Shown here in pieces: positions 41,329 through 49,230 of a stretch of DNA of 64,000 nucleotides (the stretch's first letter is position 1; every line of letters starts with the position of its first letter). The stretch spans positions 17,352 through 81,351 of IMG/VR virus record IMGVR_UViG_3300037193_001894. One strand, given 5' to 3'. The stretch comes from a virus. The position numbers were made by a program, and so were the translations under genes. The notes under the pieces are model-generated. The model was given only the letters and a program-made list of their open reading frames with translations. It was not told where the DNA came from and did not search any database.

Positions 41329-43547
41329 CAGCCACCACCCATCGCCCCGGAGCCCCGGTGGGTGGGCTTGCGCGGCTCGCCGTCGGCGTCCTCGGCGTAG
41401 CCGGAGACGCGGAGCAGCCTGCTGGCCTCGGGGGACAGGTCGATCTGGACCCGGGTCCCCTTCCAGCCCTTGCTGTTGCCGCCCGGCTTGTCGCCGGGGT
41501 GCTCCTTGAAGTACTCCTCCGCGCTCTGCCCGACGGACGCACCCTTGCCCTTCTGCTTGGCCTCCTTCGCGGCCTTCTTCCGGGCGGTGCCGTCCACCTC
41601 CCCTCCGGTGAACGCGCCGATGTCCTCGCCGCCGTACTCCCCGCCGACGAACTTGGCCTGGCCGCTCTGCAACTGCCCGGAGTAGTACTTGATGGCCTCC
41701 TCCAGCGAGACCACCTTCGAGCCCTTGGGGCCACGGACCTGGACCTTCTGGTCCTTCTGGGAGTCCTCGCTGAGGCCCTGGAGCATCGCCTCCATCGCGC
41801 CCGAGCGGCTCTTGGTCTTCTCGGCCTGGCCGATGTACGCCTCGGTGGCACCGGCCGCAGACGACCCGAACAGGCCGTTGCCGTGCTCGCGGAGTTCACC
41901 CTGCCAGTCCTTGGCGTTGATCAGGCCCTGCTTGCCCTTCTTGGCCGCGACGCCCTTCGAGCCCCGGGCGGTGGACTTGCCGCTGAGGTCGGTCTTGCCG
42001 ACGTTGGCCTGCTTCTGGGCGGAGACGGCACCAGCGGTCTGGCCGTTCAACTCCCGGATCAGGTGCATGGTCGCGTCCTGGTGGGACCGGAACTGCATCC
42101 CGTAGAACTGCGAGGCCATCTGCTGGAAGGCCACCGGGTCGAGGTCTCCGGCCCGGTTCCAGAACTCGGTGGCGATCGCCTCGGACTCGGCCGACGGGTC
42201 GGCCTGGAGCGCCTCGGAGCGGCTCTTGATCTCGTTGTTGAGCCAGCGCCACAGGCCGGGGTCGTAGCCCTCGATGTAGGACTGCAAGGTCTGCGCGCCC
42301 ATCTGGGATGCCGCGTTGTTCACCCGGGTGGGGTTGGTGCGCTCCATCGTGTTGAGTTGGTTCAGCGAGACGCCCATGCTGCCCGCGAGCATGTAGCGGT
42401 AGGAGTTGTTGCTCATCTGGCCCGACGGGTCGAGGTGCTGGAAGCCCCGACCACCCATGGTCATCGCCTGGGCGCGGTTCTCGGCCACGGTGGTCGAGGA
42501 CGCCCCGAAGCCCGACTGGATCGCGGTGTTCACCAGTTCGGTCAACTGCGCCCGAGCCTGCTGGGCGTTCACCCCGGCGTCGCCAGCGGACAGGGAGAGG
42601 TCGTCGAGCGCGTCCTTGAGTTGCATCAGGTCGGTGTTGGCGCTGCGCGAGGCGACCGAGAGCACCTGGAGCGACTCGGGCACCGAGGCCCCGAACGCCT
42701 CCTTGGACTGGTACATGAAGTCCATGGCGTCCTCGCGGTTCTGCGCCATGTCGTCGGAGCCGTTGTTGTAGCCCAGCGCGGTCGCGCCCTTGAACGCCTG
42801 CCGGGCCTCCTGCTCGTTGAACAGCCGCCCGTACTCGACGCGCTGCCACTCCTCGCCCATCCGCTCGCCGATGGCCTCGATGTGGCCACCCGAGCCGCCG
42901 ACGCTGCGGTAGAAGTTGTTCTTGTTGATCTGCGACTGGTACTCGCTGATCAGGTTGGCCCCGAGTTGCAAGGCCGGGACCGCGCTGACCGCGCCGCCCC
43001 AGATCTTGTTGCTCAGCCCCGGCCCGTAGCCGCCCTGGGGCACGTACGGGGTCCTGGGGGTGCCACCGGGCTGCGGAGCACCTGCCGGAGCGCCAGCGCC
43101 CCCGCCAGAGCCTCCAGAGCCGCCTCCGGCCGATCCTCCGGTGGGTCCCGACGGGGCTCCCGAGCCCCCGCCCTGGCCCGGGATGATCTGCTGCGCGGGA
43201 GAGGAGCCGGTCTGCACCGGCTGTCCGGCTCGGGCCTGGGGGTCGAGGCCACTGCTCGCGTCCCAGCCCCGGAGGCCGAGCACCTGCCGACCGGCGCTCC
43301 TGACGCTGGAGGTCATCCCCGCGAGGTTGTCCCAGGACTGCTGGGGGCCGACCGAGGCCTTGAGGCTGCCCAGCGCGGCCGAGCGCGACCGGACGGACTG
43401 CGGGGCGGTGTCGCCGAGCAGCGACTGCATCGCCGCAGTCTGCTGGCGCTGCGACTCCACGATCTGATCCACGGAGTTCTGGAACGCCTGCACCACAGGG
43501 CCGAGGGCGTCCACCCCGCTCTCGGGCCGATCGAGTCCGACAGCCAT
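41328..43547 (-). CDS. Tape measure protein
   Basis: 739 residues from ATG 43547, overlapping the upstream stop as TGATG. It is the first long gene after the tail assembly chaperones, and has the usual composition: helical, Ala/Gln/Ser-rich, with a Gly/Pro/Ser linker near residues 125-165 and long helices (FYRSVGGSGGHIEAIGERMG, AQQARAQLTELVNTAIQ, RENRAQAMTMGG). It sets tail length. It lacks an obvious transglycosylase domain; the wall hydrolases are in the hub protein instead. Confidence 0.85.
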   Translation of the reverse strand: MAVGLDRPESGVDALGPVVQAFQNSVDQIVESQRQQTAAMQSLLGDTAPQSVRSRSAALGSLKASVGPQQSWDNLAGMTSSVRSAGRQVLGLRGWDASSGLDPQARAGQPVQTGSSPAQQIIPGQGGGSGAPSGPTGGSAGGGSGGSGGGAGAPAGAPQPGGTPRTPYVPQGGYGPGLSNKIWGGAVSAVPALQLGANLISEYQSQINKNNFYRSVGGSGGHIEAIGERMGEEWQRVEYGRLFNEQEARQAFKGATALGYNNGSDDMAQNREDAMDFMYQSKEAFGASVPESLQVLSVASRSANTDLMQLKDALDDLSLSAGDAGVNAQQARAQLTELVNTAIQSGFGASSTTVAENRAQAMTMGGRGFQHLDPSGQMSNNSYRYMLAGSMGVSLNQLNTMERTNPTRVNNAASQMGAQTLQSYIEGYDPGLWRWLNNEIKSRSEALQADPSAESEAIATEFWNRAGDLDPVAFQQMASQFYGMQFRSHQDATMHLIRELNGQTAGAVSAQKQANVGKTDLSGKSTARGSKGVAAKKGKQGLINAKDWQGELREHGNGLFGSSAAGATEAYIGQAEKTKSRSGAMEAMLQGLSEDSQKDQKVQVRGPKGSKVVSLEEAIKYYSGQLQSGQAKFVGGEYGGEDIGAFTGGEVDGTARKKAAKEAKQKGKGASVGQSAEEYFKEHPGDKPGGNSKGWKGTRVQIDLSPEASRLLRVSGYAEDADGEPRKPTHRGSGAMGGG

Positions 43548-43903
43548 CAGACCCACTCCCCTGGCACGGGGCGCTCGCCGTCAGCGCCGGAGACGCTGAT
43601 CTCGTCCTGGCCCATCATCTGCGCGAGCAGGGCCAACTCGTCATCGGCGATGTCGGAGGGGGACTGCCAGCGCACGCCGGAGTAGTCGTACTCCACACCG
43701 TCCTGGGCCAGGGAGTCCTCGGCTTCGAGGTCGGCAGCCTCGCCGGGGAAGTACTCGGGGAAGACCTCGGCCGGGCTGGCACCTGCTGCGATCTGGGCCA
43801 GCCGGAAGTCGCTGACGAAGCGCTCGCCCTTGTCGAGGGTGTCCTGACGCTGGAGGAGTTCCAGCCCGATCTCCTGCACCACCGACAGCCTCCTTCCTCG
43901 CAT
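43547..43903 (-). CDS. Second tail assembly chaperone (gpT-like part)
   Basis: 118 residues if initiated at ATG 43903, which has GGAGG 6 bases upstream. The frame is also open upstream without interruption to the slippery heptamer at 43972-43978, giving an additional SVSPSRIDDWLEHQLRLVER leader, so it can be made as the C-terminal part of a gpG-gpGT fusion. Rich in helices and acidic residues (FVSDFRLAQIAAGASPAEVF, DDELALLAQMMGQ). Ends TGATG-coupled to the tape measure. Confidence 0.75.
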   Translation of the reverse strand: MRGRRLSVVQEIGLELLQRQDTLDKGERFVSDFRLAQIAAGASPAEVFPEYFPGEAADLEAEDSLAQDGVEYDYSGVRWQSPSDIADDELALLAQMMGQDEISVSGADGERPVPGEWV

Positions 43904-44598
43904 CAGCCCCCTCCGCTCGACGAGACGGAGTTGGTGCTCTAGCCAGTCGTCGATTCGGCTGGGGCTGACGCTTTTCCCATGGCCTCCACGACACTGGTGG
44001 TCTTCATCTCCAGTTCGAGGTACTTGAGGTAGACGGCCTCGATGGTGAACTGGAACCAGCGGGCCTTGACGTAGTTGAAGCGCTGGTACGCCCAGGCGAA
44101 GTCGTTGGAGTCCGCAGCCACCGGGACCGGCAGGTCCGAGCCGTCCACCTTCTGCGTGGCCAGGGCGACCATCGCGGTGCGGTAGGCGAGCCCGGCTCCC
44201 ATCGTCTGGTCGTACTCCTTGGTCAGCAGGGTGACCGCGAGCAGTTCATCGACGGTGAGGGTCCGGATCACGAACTTGTGGCCGAGCCACTCGAACTCCC
44301 GAGACAGCGACCCGATGAAGGCCAGGCCGTGGAAGTCGTCGCGGTAGCGCGGGTCGAACTCCGGAAGCCGGTTGCCCTCCTCGTCCAGCAGCGGCCCAAC
44401 CTCCTCCTCCGGCACGGGGTCGAAGATGCTGGGTCGGGCCTGTGCGAGGTCGAAGGGGGCGAAGCCCTCCTCGTCGGTCTGCGGCTCAGGCGACTCCTTG
44501 GCCTGCGGGTCGGAGGGGAAGTCCAGGCCGAGGTCGAGGGTCTCCTCGTGGAACTCGTCCTGCAACTCCTGCGACCCGTCGCCCGGGGGCAACGGCAT
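43547..44598 (-). CDS. Predicted tail assembly chaperone fusion by -1 frameshift
   Basis: Joining 44598-43973 to the -1 frame from 43972 to 43547 gives a gpG-GT type fusion. At the junction the ribosome meets G GGA AAA (43978-43972), a canonical slippery heptamer, and the -1 frame has no stop from there to 43547. Most tailed phages make these chaperones this way, as minor fusion and major short form. A downstream stimulatory structure was not evaluated. Confidence 0.75.
43939..44598 (-). CDS. Tail assembly chaperone (gpG-like)
   Basis: 219 residues from ATG 44598 with AAGGAGAG upstream. Starts MPLPPGDGSQELQDEFHEET; N-terminal 70 residues are acidic, then a folded part: GLAFIGSLSREFEWLGHKFV, IRTLTVDELLAVTLLTKEY, GAGLAYRTAMVALATQKVD and WFQFTIEAVYLKYLELE. 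The pattern HxFxIRTLTxxExL is common to tail chaperones. Located between tube and tape measure as required. Contains the frameshift site in its last codons. Confidence 0.85.
   Translation of the reverse strand: MPLPPGDGSQELQDEFHEETLDLGLDFPSDPQAKESPEPQTDEEGFAPFDLAQARPSIFDPVPEEEVGPLLDEEGNRLPEFDPRYRDDFHGLAFIGSLSREFEWLGHKFVIRTLTVDELLAVTLLTKEYDQTMGAGLAYRTAMVALATQKVDGSDLPVPVAADSNDFAWAYQRFNYVKARWFQFTIEAVYLKYLELEMKTTSVVEAMGKASAPAESTTG
43972..43978 (-). other. Slippery heptamer GGGAAAA
   Basis: Read as G GGA AAA in the gpG frame, 13 codons before its stop, matching X XXY YYZ. A -1 slip continues in an open frame into the second chaperone. Confidence 0.8.
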
Positions 44599-44618
44599 GT
44601 TGGCTCTCCTTCTCGGGA

Positions 44619-45131
44619 TCAGCGGCGGCGGTTGAGCGGGGAGGTGTGGGTGTAGGCCACGGTGATCCCCTTGGTGACCGCGAGCGCCCCGACGGTAACG
44701 GTGTCCCCGTCGTTGATGTCCACGATCACGCAGTTGTGGTAGACCTTGCCCCGCCAGCGGCCTGGCTGCCGCTCGGTGCCCGGGGGCTTGATGATCTGCT
44801 GGCAGGTGACGTACTGCGGGTCGGCCGCGAGACGCCGGAAGATCTCGACGATGTTGTAGGTGCCCGCCAGCCCGGCCAACTGCTCCCAGACGGCGGTGTT
44901 CCACAACTCGCGGACGGTCAGCATCAGCGTGCCGCCCTGGAGCACGCGGCTGGTCGCGATCTCGACCGGGTGCTCGTAGCCGATGGGGTGGATGAACTGG
45001 TACGGCTGACCCAGGTCGGAGAACGCCCGCTGCCCGGAGTCCTCGATGCCCTCGCAGAACGCGATGGGCTTCCCTCGGTACTGGAACGTGGTGTAGCCGG
45101 AACCGACTACACGGACCTTGGTGTTGGGCAT
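44619..45131 (-). CDS. Tail tube protein
   Basis: 170 residues (MPNTKVRVVGSGYTTFQYRG). Directly downstream of the sheath gene and upstream of the chaperones, the conserved place of the tube. Strand-rich with IGYEHPVEIATSRVLQGGTL, TVRELWNTAVWEQLAG and VIVDINDGDTVTVGALAV, as in T4 gp19-like and related tubes. High-copy structural protein. Confidence 0.82.
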   Translation of the reverse strand: MPNTKVRVVGSGYTTFQYRGKPIAFCEGIEDSGQRAFSDLGQPYQFIHPIGYEHPVEIATSRVLQGGTLMLTVRELWNTAVWEQLAGLAGTYNIVEIFRRLAADPQYVTCQQIIKPPGTERQPGRWRGKVYHNCVIVDINDGDTVTVGALAVTKGITVAYTHTSPLNRRR

Positions 45132-45152
45132 CTCTCGGCCGATCCTTCCGGG

Positions 45153-46646
45153 TTAGGCTGCTGCGTCCTGCTCCTCGATGAGGATCTCGCTCGTGCTGAG
45201 GTCCATCGAGAAGGAGACGGTGATGTAGTTGAGGGGCAGGAACGGGCGGTAGGTGAACTGGGCCTCGATCGCCGTCGGGTCCCCGCTGGGCAGGGACTGC
45301 TGGCGGACCTGGAGGTCGAGCCACTCGCGCAGCACCAGGTCGGTCTCGGCCGCGTCGAGGATCCCGGTCAGGATGCCCTTGACCCGGATGGTCATCTCGT
45401 CGTCGATCGGGTCACCGATCAGGTCGGCCGCGATGATGCCCTCGGAGACCAACTGGTAGAGCGTGTCCTGCGAGCGGGTGACGCTGATCTCGCGGGTGAG
45501 CAGGCTCGTCGGGTCGGTGGAGATCCCGTGCCGGACGACCAGCCGGTTGGACCGGCCTACCTCGGTGACCGCCACCCCGGCCGCAGACAGGGTGTTCTTG
45601 AAGGTCCGCGTCATCTCGCTCTTGACCGTGGTCGGGATGCCGCTGAACCCGTAGATCTGCTGCTGGGTCAGGCCCCGGTTGAGGTCCGAGGCCGCGAGCC
45701 GCCCGGCGTACGCCGCCGCCAGGTACTGGCCACCGACCTCGGTGGTCTGGCCGAGGTTGTTGTTGTAGAGGTGCATCCGGTTCGGGAACGCCAGCATCAC
45801 CCGCTTGGAGCCCACCGCAGCGGCCACCTCGTCGAAGGACGTGCCCGAGTCGTCGTAGAGCGTGTCCGCCCCCACGAAGGCGATCCGGCCGAAGCCGGAG
45901 GCTGCCTGGGTCTCGCAGTGGGTGCGGGCGTCGGAGACCAGCCCGGCGAAGCCCGAGGTGTAGGCCGTCCCGTCGGTGTCGGGGGCCGCGAAGACCGGCA
46001 CCAGCAGCGTCGTGGAGTAGGACTCCTGCAACTTGGTGTAGGCCTGCTGGAACCGGGTGCGCAGGTTGATCTCGGTCGTGGTCGGCTCCACGGCCAGGCA
46101 GACCACGGTGCCCGCGCCGTTCTCGAACGCGATCCTGGCAGCCAGGGACACCGGGCTGGCGACCTGGGATCCGTCCGGGTCGCTGGGCAGCGAGGAGAGC
46201 ATCGCCGGGCCGTAGATCTGCTCGACCGAGTAGTACTCGTCGAAGCGCTGCGGGGAGTAGTAGGTCTCGTCGGCGTAGGAGTAGGAGACGGTGACGACCT
46301 CCCCCTCGGTGACGGCCGTCGATGCCCCGACTCGGGCGATCGTGGTGGACTCGCTGGCGGTGGCTCCGCGCACCAGCGCGTAGTCGGTGTTCTCCACCAG
46401 GACCGTGCCGTCGGCCTTGGTCACCACGAGGTCCGGGCTGGTGTCGCTGTCGGGCAGCACGCCCTTGTTCAGCAGCGGCTTGGCCGTCGTCGTCAGCGTG
46501 ACCGACTCGGTGGAGACCTGGTACCCCCGAGCCTGGCCAACAACGGTGACGGTCGTGGTCGGCACGCCGACGGGGGTGACGATGCCCTCGGCGTTCCCCC
46601 GGACATAGACCCCGGGCGGGTTGTACTGAGTGAAGTCAACAGTCAC
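45153..46646 (-). CDS. Contractile tail sheath protein
   Basis: 497 residues from GTG 46646 with GGAGGA upstream. N-terminal NPPGVYVRGNAEGIVTPVGV is the typical sheath start (PGVYV), the middle has SGFAGLVSDARTHCETQ and a nucleotide-binding-like strand pattern RIAFVGADTL, and the C-terminus RPFLPLNYITVSFSMDLST is the hallmark sheath end that hands over to the tube. This gene shows the phage is a myovirus. The unit is preceded by copy c of the 37-bp element. Confidence 0.92.
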   Translation of the reverse strand: MTVDFTQYNPPGVYVRGNAEGIVTPVGVPTTTVTVVGQARGYQVSTESVTLTTTAKPLLNKGVLPDSDTSPDLVVTKADGTVLVENTDYALVRGATASESTTIARVGASTAVTEGEVVTVSYSYADETYYSPQRFDEYYSVEQIYGPAMLSSLPSDPDGSQVASPVSLAARIAFENGAGTVVCLAVEPTTTEINLRTRFQQAYTKLQESYSTTLLVPVFAAPDTDGTAYTSGFAGLVSDARTHCETQAASGFGRIAFVGADTLYDDSGTSFDEVAAAVGSKRVMLAFPNRMHLYNNNLGQTTEVGGQYLAAAYAGRLAASDLNRGLTQQQIYGFSGIPTTVKSEMTRTFKNTLSAAGVAVTEVGRSNRLVVRHGISTDPTSLLTREISVTRSQDTLYQLVSEGIIAADLIGDPIDDEMTIRVKGILTGILDAAETDLVLREWLDLQVRQQSLPSGDPTAIEAQFTYRPFLPLNYITVSFSMDLSTSEILIEEQDAAA

Positions 46647-46681
46647 TGGAGTCCTCCGAACGTGCTGGTCCTACGACCTGT

Positions 46682-46718
46682 CACTCCTTCGGAGGCGTCG
46701 TCAGAGGTTCGACAGCAG
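46682..46718 (-). repeat. 37-bp late-unit element, copy c (before the sheath gene)
   Basis: Minus strand CTGCTGTC, 20 bp, GAAGGAGTG. It ends 35 bases above the sheath GTG and begins 5 bases below the upstream stop. CTCCGAAGGAG forms a small hairpin around the proximal box. Confidence 0.7.
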
Positions 46719-46723
46719 CACGC

Positions 46724-47374
46724 TCAGTGCCAGTCGCCCGGCCCGAACCCGGGCACGGTCACCTCGGCCGGGTCCTCGTCGGGACCCAGGGCCACCACGC
46801 TGCTCAGGACGACCTTCGAGAGCGGGGCCAGGTTGCCGCTGGTGTTGTCGGAGACGAACTCCCCGATGACCTCCATGTTGATGGTCCGCTCGTAGATTAT
46901 TTCATCTGTTCCCCAGGGTGTGCCCGGGGCTGCGGCGTTGCCTCGCGGCTCGATCTCGTCGAAGTCGAAGTTGGCCGCGATGAAGTCGTTGCTCTCGACG
47001 TGCTGGCGGAACCGAGCCCGGAGCGGGTCCTGTCGGCCGAAAGCGAAGACCTTGACCAACTCGTCGTAGAGCCGGTCGCGCTCGCGGGAGGTCAGCGCGG
47101 TGATCGTGAACGAGGCGTACCCCGAGAACCGCCAGCGGGTGAACGGGATGAAGGTGCCGTCCTGGTTCTCGCCGAACTCCTTGTGGTCCACGCCCGCGAT
47201 CGAGAGTTTCCCGGTGTCCTCGTAGTCCACCCAGATGCCGGGGTAGTTCATCTTGTCCGCAGGCCACTCGATCGAGCAGTGCACGTCCCGGAAGTCCTGC
47301 ACCGGGTACTGGGCGTCGAAGGTCTCCTTGATCCCCTCGACCAGCATGGTCTTGAGCCGGGCCAGGTAACTCAT
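46724..47374 (-). CDS. Tail terminator/neck-like protein (216 aa)
   Basis: Starts MSYLARLKTMLVEGIKETFD; ATG 47374 overlaps the upstream stop as ATGA. FRDVHCSIEWPADKMNYPGI, WVDYEDTGKLSIAG, FTRWRFSGYASFTITALTSR and RDRLYDELVKVFAFGR follow the tail-terminator/gpU pattern of an alpha-beta protein with a late conserved R-x-x-L-x-D. Immediately upstream of the sheath unit. Contains the copy of TGAAATAATCT at 46894-46904 (rare ATA codon in DEII). Confidence 0.75.
   Translation of the reverse strand: MSYLARLKTMLVEGIKETFDAQYPVQDFRDVHCSIEWPADKMNYPGIWVDYEDTGKLSIAGVDHKEFGENQDGTFIPFTRWRFSGYASFTITALTSRERDRLYDELVKVFAFGRQDPLRARFRQHVESNDFIAANFDFDEIEPRGNAAAPGTPWGTDEIIYERTINMEVIGEFVSDNTSGNLAPLSKVVLSSVVALGPDEDPAEVTVPGFGPGDWH
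46894..46904. repeat. AT-rich 11-mer TGAAATAATCT, copy 2
   Basis: Minus strand ATGAAATAATCT, sharing 12 bases with copy 1. In the coding frame it reads GAA ATA ATC. Confidence 0.5.
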
Positions 47375-47787
47375 CGGATGTGCCTCACCTTCACGGTCGG
47401 AGCGCCCAACTCCATCAGGGCAACGGCTCGGTGGTGGCCCTCGACCAGCGTCGGGCCATTCTCGTGGTCGTCATCGTCGGGGTCGGGGTGCCGCACGTCC
47501 ACCGGCTCCCGCTGGCCGTTGCGTGCCAGGTCCTTCTTGAGGTGCTCGATGTAGGTGCGCGCTCCGCCGTGCTTGACCTCCTCGGAGTGGGCACCCAGGT
47601 CCTCCATTGACACCTCGCCGTCGTAGGAGTCGTAGTCCTCGGAGGCCTGGTCCCAGGCGAACTCCATGTGCGGGCGCAACTCGTGCACCTTGCAGTCGAA
47701 GTCGCCGGAGTGGTAGCGCTTGAACTCCTCCATCGGCACCTCGGTAGTGGAGCCGTGCTCGATGGCTGTCCTCCATAGCAGGCTCAT
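47371..47787 (-). CDS. ParB-like/sulfiredoxin-fold protein, MSLLWR family (138 aa)
   Basis: Starts MSLLWRTAIEHGSTTEVPME. The C-terminal GPTLVEGHHRAVALMELGAP with VKVRHIR resembles the ParB/Srx nuclease-like motif G-x-H-R-x-x-A. Its first six residues recur in the gene at 48506-48979, although the rest differs. Placed among neck and tail genes, ATGA-coupled both sides. It could be a virion-associated enzyme; no proof. Confidence 0.65.
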   Translation of the reverse strand: MSLLWRTAIEHGSTTEVPMEEFKRYHSGDFDCKVHELRPHMEFAWDQASEDYDSYDGEVSMEDLGAHSEEVKHGGARTYIEHLKKDLARNGQREPVDVRHPDPDDDDHENGPTLVEGHHRAVALMELGAPTVKVRHIR

Positions 47788-48506
47788 CGCTGGTACTCCG
47801 CCCCGTGCACGAACTGCCGCCAGCGGTCGTCGGCGATGTAGATCCGGATCGGGATGATGCCGTTCCACTGGCAGGCCAGGGTGAGCGCGTTGTTGAGGAA
47901 CAGCCGGGGCTCCAGGCCGGGGTGCCTCCAGCGGACCCCGACGTTGCCCCGGGCGATCGCCCCGGCCACCTTGCCCACGGTGGTCATCGGGGCTGCTGCC
48001 TCCCGCACCGCGATCCGGCCGGGGGCACCGGGGTAGGAGGCGGGCCGGTCCTCGACCACCATCGGCTGGCCGGTGACGGGGTTGCGCTTGTACTTGGTGA
48101 TCCGCTGGCCCTTGCGCGCCGCCTTGCGGAAGATCAGCACCTGGGTCTTGCCCGAGACGGTGGTGCGGACCTTGGCCTTGGGGTTCTTCGCCCGCTCCTT
48201 GCCGGTGGGGTCGTCGATCCACATCGGGATGACCTTCCCGGCCAGGTTGTTCATCGTGAACGGCCGGATGCCCTTCTCCTGGAACCAGACGTAGTTGTCG
48301 CTCCAGCGCAGCCCGAAGTAGTCCTTGCCGTACAGCGGCTGGAGCCTCGACGCCGACTGGCCCGAGTTCTTCGGCATCTTGCGGCGGGCCTCGGCCACCG
48401 CCATGTTGGCGATGTTCCGGGCGCGGTTCGGCCGCAGGCCCTGCACGTACATGACCAGCCGGTCAGGGGTGCCGGAGACCTGGATCTCGGGGGTGTTGGC
48501 CAGCAT
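47784..48506 (-). CDS. Neck/tail completion protein (240 aa)
   Basis: Begins MLANTPEIQVSGTPDRLVMY. RNIANMAVAEARRKMPKNSG, GLRWSDNYVWFQEKGIRPFT and AKVIPMWIDDP recall HK97 gp10/neck type proteins (strand-helix with a conserved F-x-E-x-G-x-x-P). Basic middle (AKVRTTVSGKTQVLIFRKAA). Position between head-tail connectors and terminator supports a neck role. Coupled to both neighbours. Confidence 0.72.
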   Translation of the reverse strand: MLANTPEIQVSGTPDRLVMYVQGLRPNRARNIANMAVAEARRKMPKNSGQSASRLQPLYGKDYFGLRWSDNYVWFQEKGIRPFTMNNLAGKVIPMWIDDPTGKERAKNPKAKVRTTVSGKTQVLIFRKAARKGQRITKYKRNPVTGQPMVVEDRPASYPGAPGRIAVREAAAPMTTVGKVAGAIARGNVGVRWRHPGLEPRLFLNNALTLACQWNGIIPIRIYIADDRWRQFVHGAEYQR

Positions 48507-48979
48507 CAGCCGTCCTCCATCCGGGGGTCAACGTAGCCGCCCAGGGAGCCGTCCTCGTTCCAGTGGCGCACCCGGTCAGGGTGGTCCAGGGCGTACTGGC
48601 CGAGCGGCCCGGAGTCGATCCGGTCTCGGAACTCCTGGATGTGCTGCTGCCGGTGCTGCTCGTGCTCCTCGGGGTAGAACAGCCGCTCGTGCTCGTGGTC
48701 CCAGTTCTGCTGGGCGTACCCCTTGATCCGGTCCATGGTGGGGCCGTGGGTGCACTCTCGGGCGCTCGGGCAGGACTTGTAGGCCACCTCCTGGGTGTGG
48801 CCCCGCTCCGGGCGCTGCGGATCGCGGAGGTGGAAGTGGTCGTGCAGACCCGGTTCGTCGGGGTAGTCCTCGTCGTAGTGCGCCCGCAGGTAGTCGTGCG
48901 CGGTCTGCTGGACGTACTCCTCCGACGGCTCGCCGTAGTCGCGCCCATGCAGGGCCGCGCTCCTCCACAGCAGGCTCAT
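48506..48979 (-). CDS. Second MSLLWR protein (157 aa)
   Basis: Starts MSLLWRSAALHGRDYGEPSE. Very rich in His, Glu, Asp and Arg (DHFHLRDPQRPERGHTQEVA, HEQHRQQHIQEFRDRI), with a Cys pair in YKSCPSARECTHG. It shares the MSLLWR-x-A-x-x-HG start with the gene at 47371. The composition suggests a metal-binding or charged linker protein; function unknown. Confidence 0.65.
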   Translation of the reverse strand: MSLLWRSAALHGRDYGEPSEEYVQQTAHDYLRAHYDEDYPDEPGLHDHFHLRDPQRPERGHTQEVAYKSCPSARECTHGPTMDRIKGYAQQNWDHEHERLFYPEEHEQHRQQHIQEFRDRIDSGPLGQYALDHPDRVRHWNEDGSLGGYVDPRMEDG

Positions 48980-49230
48980 CCGTCGCCGTCCCCGTTCCCG
49001 TTGGCCTCGTCCTGCTTGACCTCAGCCCGCGAGGCTTGGTACGCCGACCAGTGTCCGACGAAGTTGGCCCACACGCTCATCAGGGCCACCCACAGGACCG
49101 ACTCGCCCCACCACAGGACGGTGGGGACCACCAGCAGTCCCCAGATGACGGTGGTCACCAGGTGGAAGGTGCTCAACTGCTTCGGGGTGGGGGTCGGGGT
49201 CTTCTCGTTGATCTTGCTCAGCAGGCCCAT
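48976..49230 (-). CDS. Small membrane protein (84 aa)
   Basis: ATG 49230 (MGLLSKINEKTPTPTPKQLS) overlaps the upstream stop as TGATG. Two hydrophobic helices: LVTTVIWGLLVVPTVLWW and VLWVALMSVWANFVGHW, then an acidic tail (DEANGNGDGDG). Its place in the neck cluster is unusual for a membrane protein; it could be a second holin-like or superinfection-related protein. Confidence 0.65.
   Translation of the reverse strand: MGLLSKINEKTPTPTPKQLSTFHLVTTVIWGLLVVPTVLWWGESVLWVALMSVWANFVGHWSAYQASRAEVKQDEANGNGDGDG

Noticed and set aside
43641-43994. Alternative chaperone frame (43641-43994)
   Set aside because: Shadow composition; the -1 frame used by the slippery site gives the plausible second chaperone.
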